The notes beneath the pieces were generated by a model. That model was not told where the DNA came from. It saw only the letters and a program-made list of their open reading frames with translations, and ran no database searches. Positions 60,626 to 64,000 of a DNA stretch of 64,000 nt are shown here, piece after piece. Position 1 is the first letter of the stretch. The number at the start of each line of letters is the position of its first letter. The position numbers were made by a program, and so were the translations under genes. This stretch comes from Capitulum mitella (taxonomy: Eukaryota > Arthropoda > Thecostraca > Pollicipedomorpha > Pollicipedidae): assembly GCA_030062745.1 (NCBI GenBank), contig CP099854.1, forward strand, positions 13,836,153 through 13,900,152. The letters are read 5' to 3'.

Positions 60626-61825
60626 CCCTCACCTGGCGGGGGGTCGTTTTAGGACCCCGCGGTTTCCCTCGAATAGCGTTTTAGTGACGAGAGATAAAGC
60701 TACGATTTTTTTCCGTAGCTGAGCCAGCATTTGCACACCTCAAGTAAAATTTTCAATTTTTTTTTGTGCGATAGGTCGTGACTTGTGACCTTTTTGTCAA
60801 GGCCATGTCAGTTGTGTTTTTAACCAAATCGAACAGTGCATATCATTTGTTGGAAACTGGGCATTGCAACGTTGCATTTCATGCTCCTTTTATAGATTTT
60901 GGTGTCAATGACCTGATTTTGTTGTATGGGAAGGGTCAGGCCATCATAGTTTAAGTTAGACCAAACGTGCATATCAAACATTTACGTCAAACGTCATTGT
61001 AGTTTTATACGCGGGAAAATGATATCTACACTTGCGAGAATGCTTTATTAAGATCCACTATGCCAGCATTGTTTTGACGAACATCGTTTGACGTAATTTA
61101 AAGCCATTTTGCAGGTTAAGGTATCGCTGGGTCAGAGAAATTCGGAAATTTGAAAATTCGAAATTCGATTGTGTCCCTAACAGTGACCTTGAGAAAAAAA
61201 GGCGACCACATCAATGATATGCAAGGATAGGATGTGTGCCCACCTATCCGCGAACCAAATTTAATGGCTCTAGCTGGAATGGTTTTCGACAAGAAGCGAT
61301 TTCCGCACAACGAAGTGAGCGCCCCAGGCGGCGAACTTTTGAACTAAGGTGACCGTGATCCCAAATAGGCGACCCCTTCCCAGCCTGAGGAGAATCGGTG
61401 TACCGAATTTGACACGCGTGTCGCTTGCTCGTTTGACGGGTGACCTGACAAAATTGTAGTGGGACCATCATGCCTCTCATTGCAAATTTCAGCTATGATG
61501 GCATTTACGTCATCTGGAAGGTGACATGTCGACCCAAAAATCCATAACAAAATCGATTTCTTTTCGCAAGTTTGGACACTATGTTGCCAAGAAAACTTCG
61601 CAATATTTCGGCATGGCTGCTTTCAGGTCACTTACCGTGGCCTCAGAGGTCATCTGTTAACATGAAACCGAAAAAAAGGATGTTGTTAAGTTGCTTATGT
61701 GACGAACAATATACTGGATTGCTGCGTTGCTCTATCTCTCTTTGGTCAAAAAGTAATAGCGAGGGGCTGGGTCGTTTTAGAGCCCCGCCAGGCAAAAGCG
61801 TAAAAATGGCTCTGCCGGGCGAGGG
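60626..61825 (+). mobile_element. TTAA element family 4
   Basis: Left tip CCCTCACCTGGC after GTAA (60622-60625). Right tip on minus CCCTCGCCCGGC, ending at 61825 before ACTA. Length 1,200. The palindromic word GGGTCGTTTTAG with C-runs lies inside both ends (about 60641 and 61770). On the right end CCTGGCGGGG recurs 27 bases deeper than on the left, the asymmetry seen in families 1-3. The target copies are decayed. No transposase frame. Confidence 0.65.
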
Positions 61826-62746
61826 ACTAGATGGCCAAAAATGGGGGGGGGGGCATGGTCGCAAAGTAAAGATTCGAGATTTTGACGCCTTTTTTGCAAT
61901 TTTTTTTCACATTTTGTCTGAGGTTTTGAGGTTCACCCCACATTGCTGATCTGGGACAGGTCAAACACGACCATGTCCTCAACAAAGTAAGGTGACGTGC
62001 CATTTTGAGAAATATGTCAATTGGCATGGAACTTACCACATTTAGATAAGATGACAAATGTAACAATGCTGCCATCTTCATTTCCTTGGAAATTTCAAGT
62101 TTTTTTTTTGCCTTAGGTCAGGTAAACTTTTTGCCTACTTTGTGCTCAAAGATTAAGTAGATGCTTGGGAGGTTTTGAAATTCAAATGTACGTGGAACTA
62201 TTGATGGTCCTTGTGTTCTGTACTGCAGAATTTTACCTGCTGACCTGCGACCTGAAATCAGGTCACGTTTTACACAGAATTGTAGACTGAATAGCAGAAC
62301 ATAGTTGTTTGGCTTACAGTCCTCGAATGATTATCTGTTGCAATGTTTGCTTTGAAGCATTAATGGTGAGTGCCTTACGTACTAAAGGTTATCTAATCTC
62401 ATTTCACCCAAAATGGCTTGTTTTGACCTTTTGACAAAATTGCTTATTTGCCATGCCAGACACCTCGAGTGACCATAAGAGATAAAAACTACACGCATAC
62501 CAGTCTTCTGTACTGTTTATACAGCATAAACTCTTCTTTTTGGCCACGAAAGTACAAGACCTTTCCATAGCTTCTTACTAAATAACAAAGGTTTTCACGG
62601 CGTCAGGGTTTTAATTTTACTGTATCTTGCAGCTAAATCAATCCATTTTATTTCTAGTCCCTTTGGATCCACATACAAGGCATGATAACAGAAGTTTTCT
62701 TTGACGCGTCTACGCAGAATTTGACCGAAGACGACCTCTTGTGGCC
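61826..62746. other. Region without recognisable gene
   Basis: Contains scattered AGGTCA/TGACCT words like the TTAA elements and a poly-G tract near 61844. It may be a further decayed element without visible ends. Confidence 0.4.
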
Positions 62747-62750
62747 TTAA

Positions 62751-63952
62751 CCCTAATCCCGGAGGGCTAGACGGTATGGCCGATTCCCGGCAGGAGGGGG
62801 GGGGGCAGATTCGGCATCACCTAAGGTCTCGAGAACTAAACATCCGTTTTCATCGCAACAAACGGCAATCGATTTGCCATGACGTTAATTACATTTTCAT
62901 AAAAAGAAGTCTTCAAAAATTTTGGAAAGGGTGGATACAGAGGGGCAAAAAAGTGATATGGGGATATTTTTGAACTCGTTATAACTCTGTTGTTTGTGGA
63001 CCGATTTTGATTGAATTGGCATAAATCAAGAGATTATGGATGGAACTTTTACCAGTGGCCCATGCTTTTGAAATTGGGAGAAAATTTATGGGCGTTCACA
63101 GAGTTTCGAAAATCGGAGGATTAGTCTTTAAAACCGGATGGACAAAAAAAGTCCAAAAACACTTTTTTATCTTCTTCTAGTCATATGCTGAAGAAGTACA
63201 AATCGTATTACACTGCCTGTATCGTGTTACCATACGCGGTGCCAGGGAACATGAAAAAAGGGGAACTGTCATGGTCACACGTTCTTCAGACCAACTTACG
63301 TCCTTTGGCCTTAAATGATCTCCAGTAACCTTAGGGTCACTTAGAATGATCTTTTACACATTTTGTATTATCTGAAAACGTTTCCAACCATTTAAATTCA
63401 CTCTGTTTCTAAAACTCCATTTTACGGCTGTTGTGACATATGGTACGCGTACTGACATCTTAGGTCATAGCTTCATGACCCGACCTGATATGAAGCTGAA
63501 ACTTGATGCACAAGTAGAGGGCTCCCTTCTACGTCATATGCATTCCGGGTTTGGCATTTGGACAAACAATACCAAAATTATCACTATGAAACCAAATTGT
63601 CAATTTTGGACTTTGACCCGACCTTGTGAAGTGACTTCAAATGAACAAAATTGTATTAGCATGTTGCCCAATTATTTACCTATATAAAGTTTCAAGTTCT
63701 ATCTTTAAAACGCTACTTTTGGCATTTATTTCCCTTTTACCCTCAATAGGACCAAAAATGGTCTGAGGTACCTCCCAAAAAAGTTGCCTAGCTCCGCCCC
63801 TGAGCAAAGAATTACGAAATTCTGTTACAGTATGTAGAAAGAATAGTTAGGAAAAGTGACGACGTTTCTTGAAGCCGCGTCGAAAACCTTGGAATCGGCG
63901 AGCAAAAAACCTGAGGAGGGCGGATTCAGCCCCGCCCCTGCCGGGAACAGGG
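62751..63952 (-). mobile_element. TTAA element family 1, full length, diverged
   Basis: TTAA copies at 62747-62750 and 63953-63956. Tips CCCTAATCCCGG (left) and GGGAACAGGG (right), each with one change. 1,202 bases. Long end left with the inner ATTCCCGGCAGG. More diverged in the body than the copies at 14991 or 42112, and its DR1 is lost. Confidence 0.9.
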
Positions 63953-64000
63953 TTAATATTGGCCTGACCACAGAAATACCAAGTGATTTCTTTTAGTTAC

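Noticed and set aside
14991..63952. Possibility that family-1 and family-2 repeats are CRISPR-like or satellite arrays
   Set aside because: Copies are dispersed, in both orientations, about 1.2 kb each and flanked by TTAA, so they are transposons.

Overview
The window is eukaryotic, animal and non-coding-rich. Two exons of a Wnt gene with canonical GT-AG splice sites and matching phases show it is metazoan. The repeats agree: a Jockey-type non-LTR retrotransposon, an LTR element primed by tRNA-Leu, a tRNA-derived SINE and TTAA-inserting piggyBac-type elements. An invertebrate, perhaps an arthropod such as a crustacean or chelicerate, fits best, but that is a guess from the transposon style. 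No bacterial-type genes, operons, rRNA genes or CRISPR arrays were seen.

Layout. 1-2970: no recognisable gene. 2971-9882: a broken non-LTR retrotransposon (ORF1 intact, ORF2 with one stop and one frameshift) runs into a 500-base gap. The 1.16 kb before the element is repeated almost exactly after the gap, which looks like two haplotypes joined in tandem. 9888-10020 is homopolymer-rich, suspect sequence. 10-28 kb: an old and two younger ~1.2 kb TTAA elements, a SINE, an inverted pair of a second dispersed repeat and a fragment of another non-LTR element. 28.4-30.5 kb: a decayed LTR retrotransposon on the minus strand (LTR, primer-binding site, broken gag). 30.5-41 kb: mostly unexplained sequence with CpG-rich blocks. 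41-46.5 kb: nested TTAA elements. 46.8-51.7 kb: a CpG-rich block and a minisatellite with exact TGAGTCA sites. 51.74-56.26 kb: two Wnt exons whose intron holds two TTAA elements. 56.3-64 kb: a cluster of TTAA elements.

The main observation is a tribe of at least four, probably five, families of non-autonomous TTAA elements that covers roughly a quarter of the window. Their sequences differ, yet nearly all are about 1.1-1.2 kb. They share CCC-starting terminal inverted repeats and a G-run/C-run palindrome just inside the tip. At one end only, the tip motif is repeated 27-28 bp further in. That offset equals the difference between the two spacers (3 and 31 bp) of canonical piggyBac, which suggests a shared transposase constraint. 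The commonest family also carries a perfect DR1 nuclear-receptor site in four of its copies.

The only host gene supported is the partial Wnt gene (exons 51740-51855 and 56118-56260, plus strand), closest in feel to Wnt8. Its first exon and its later exons were not found here.
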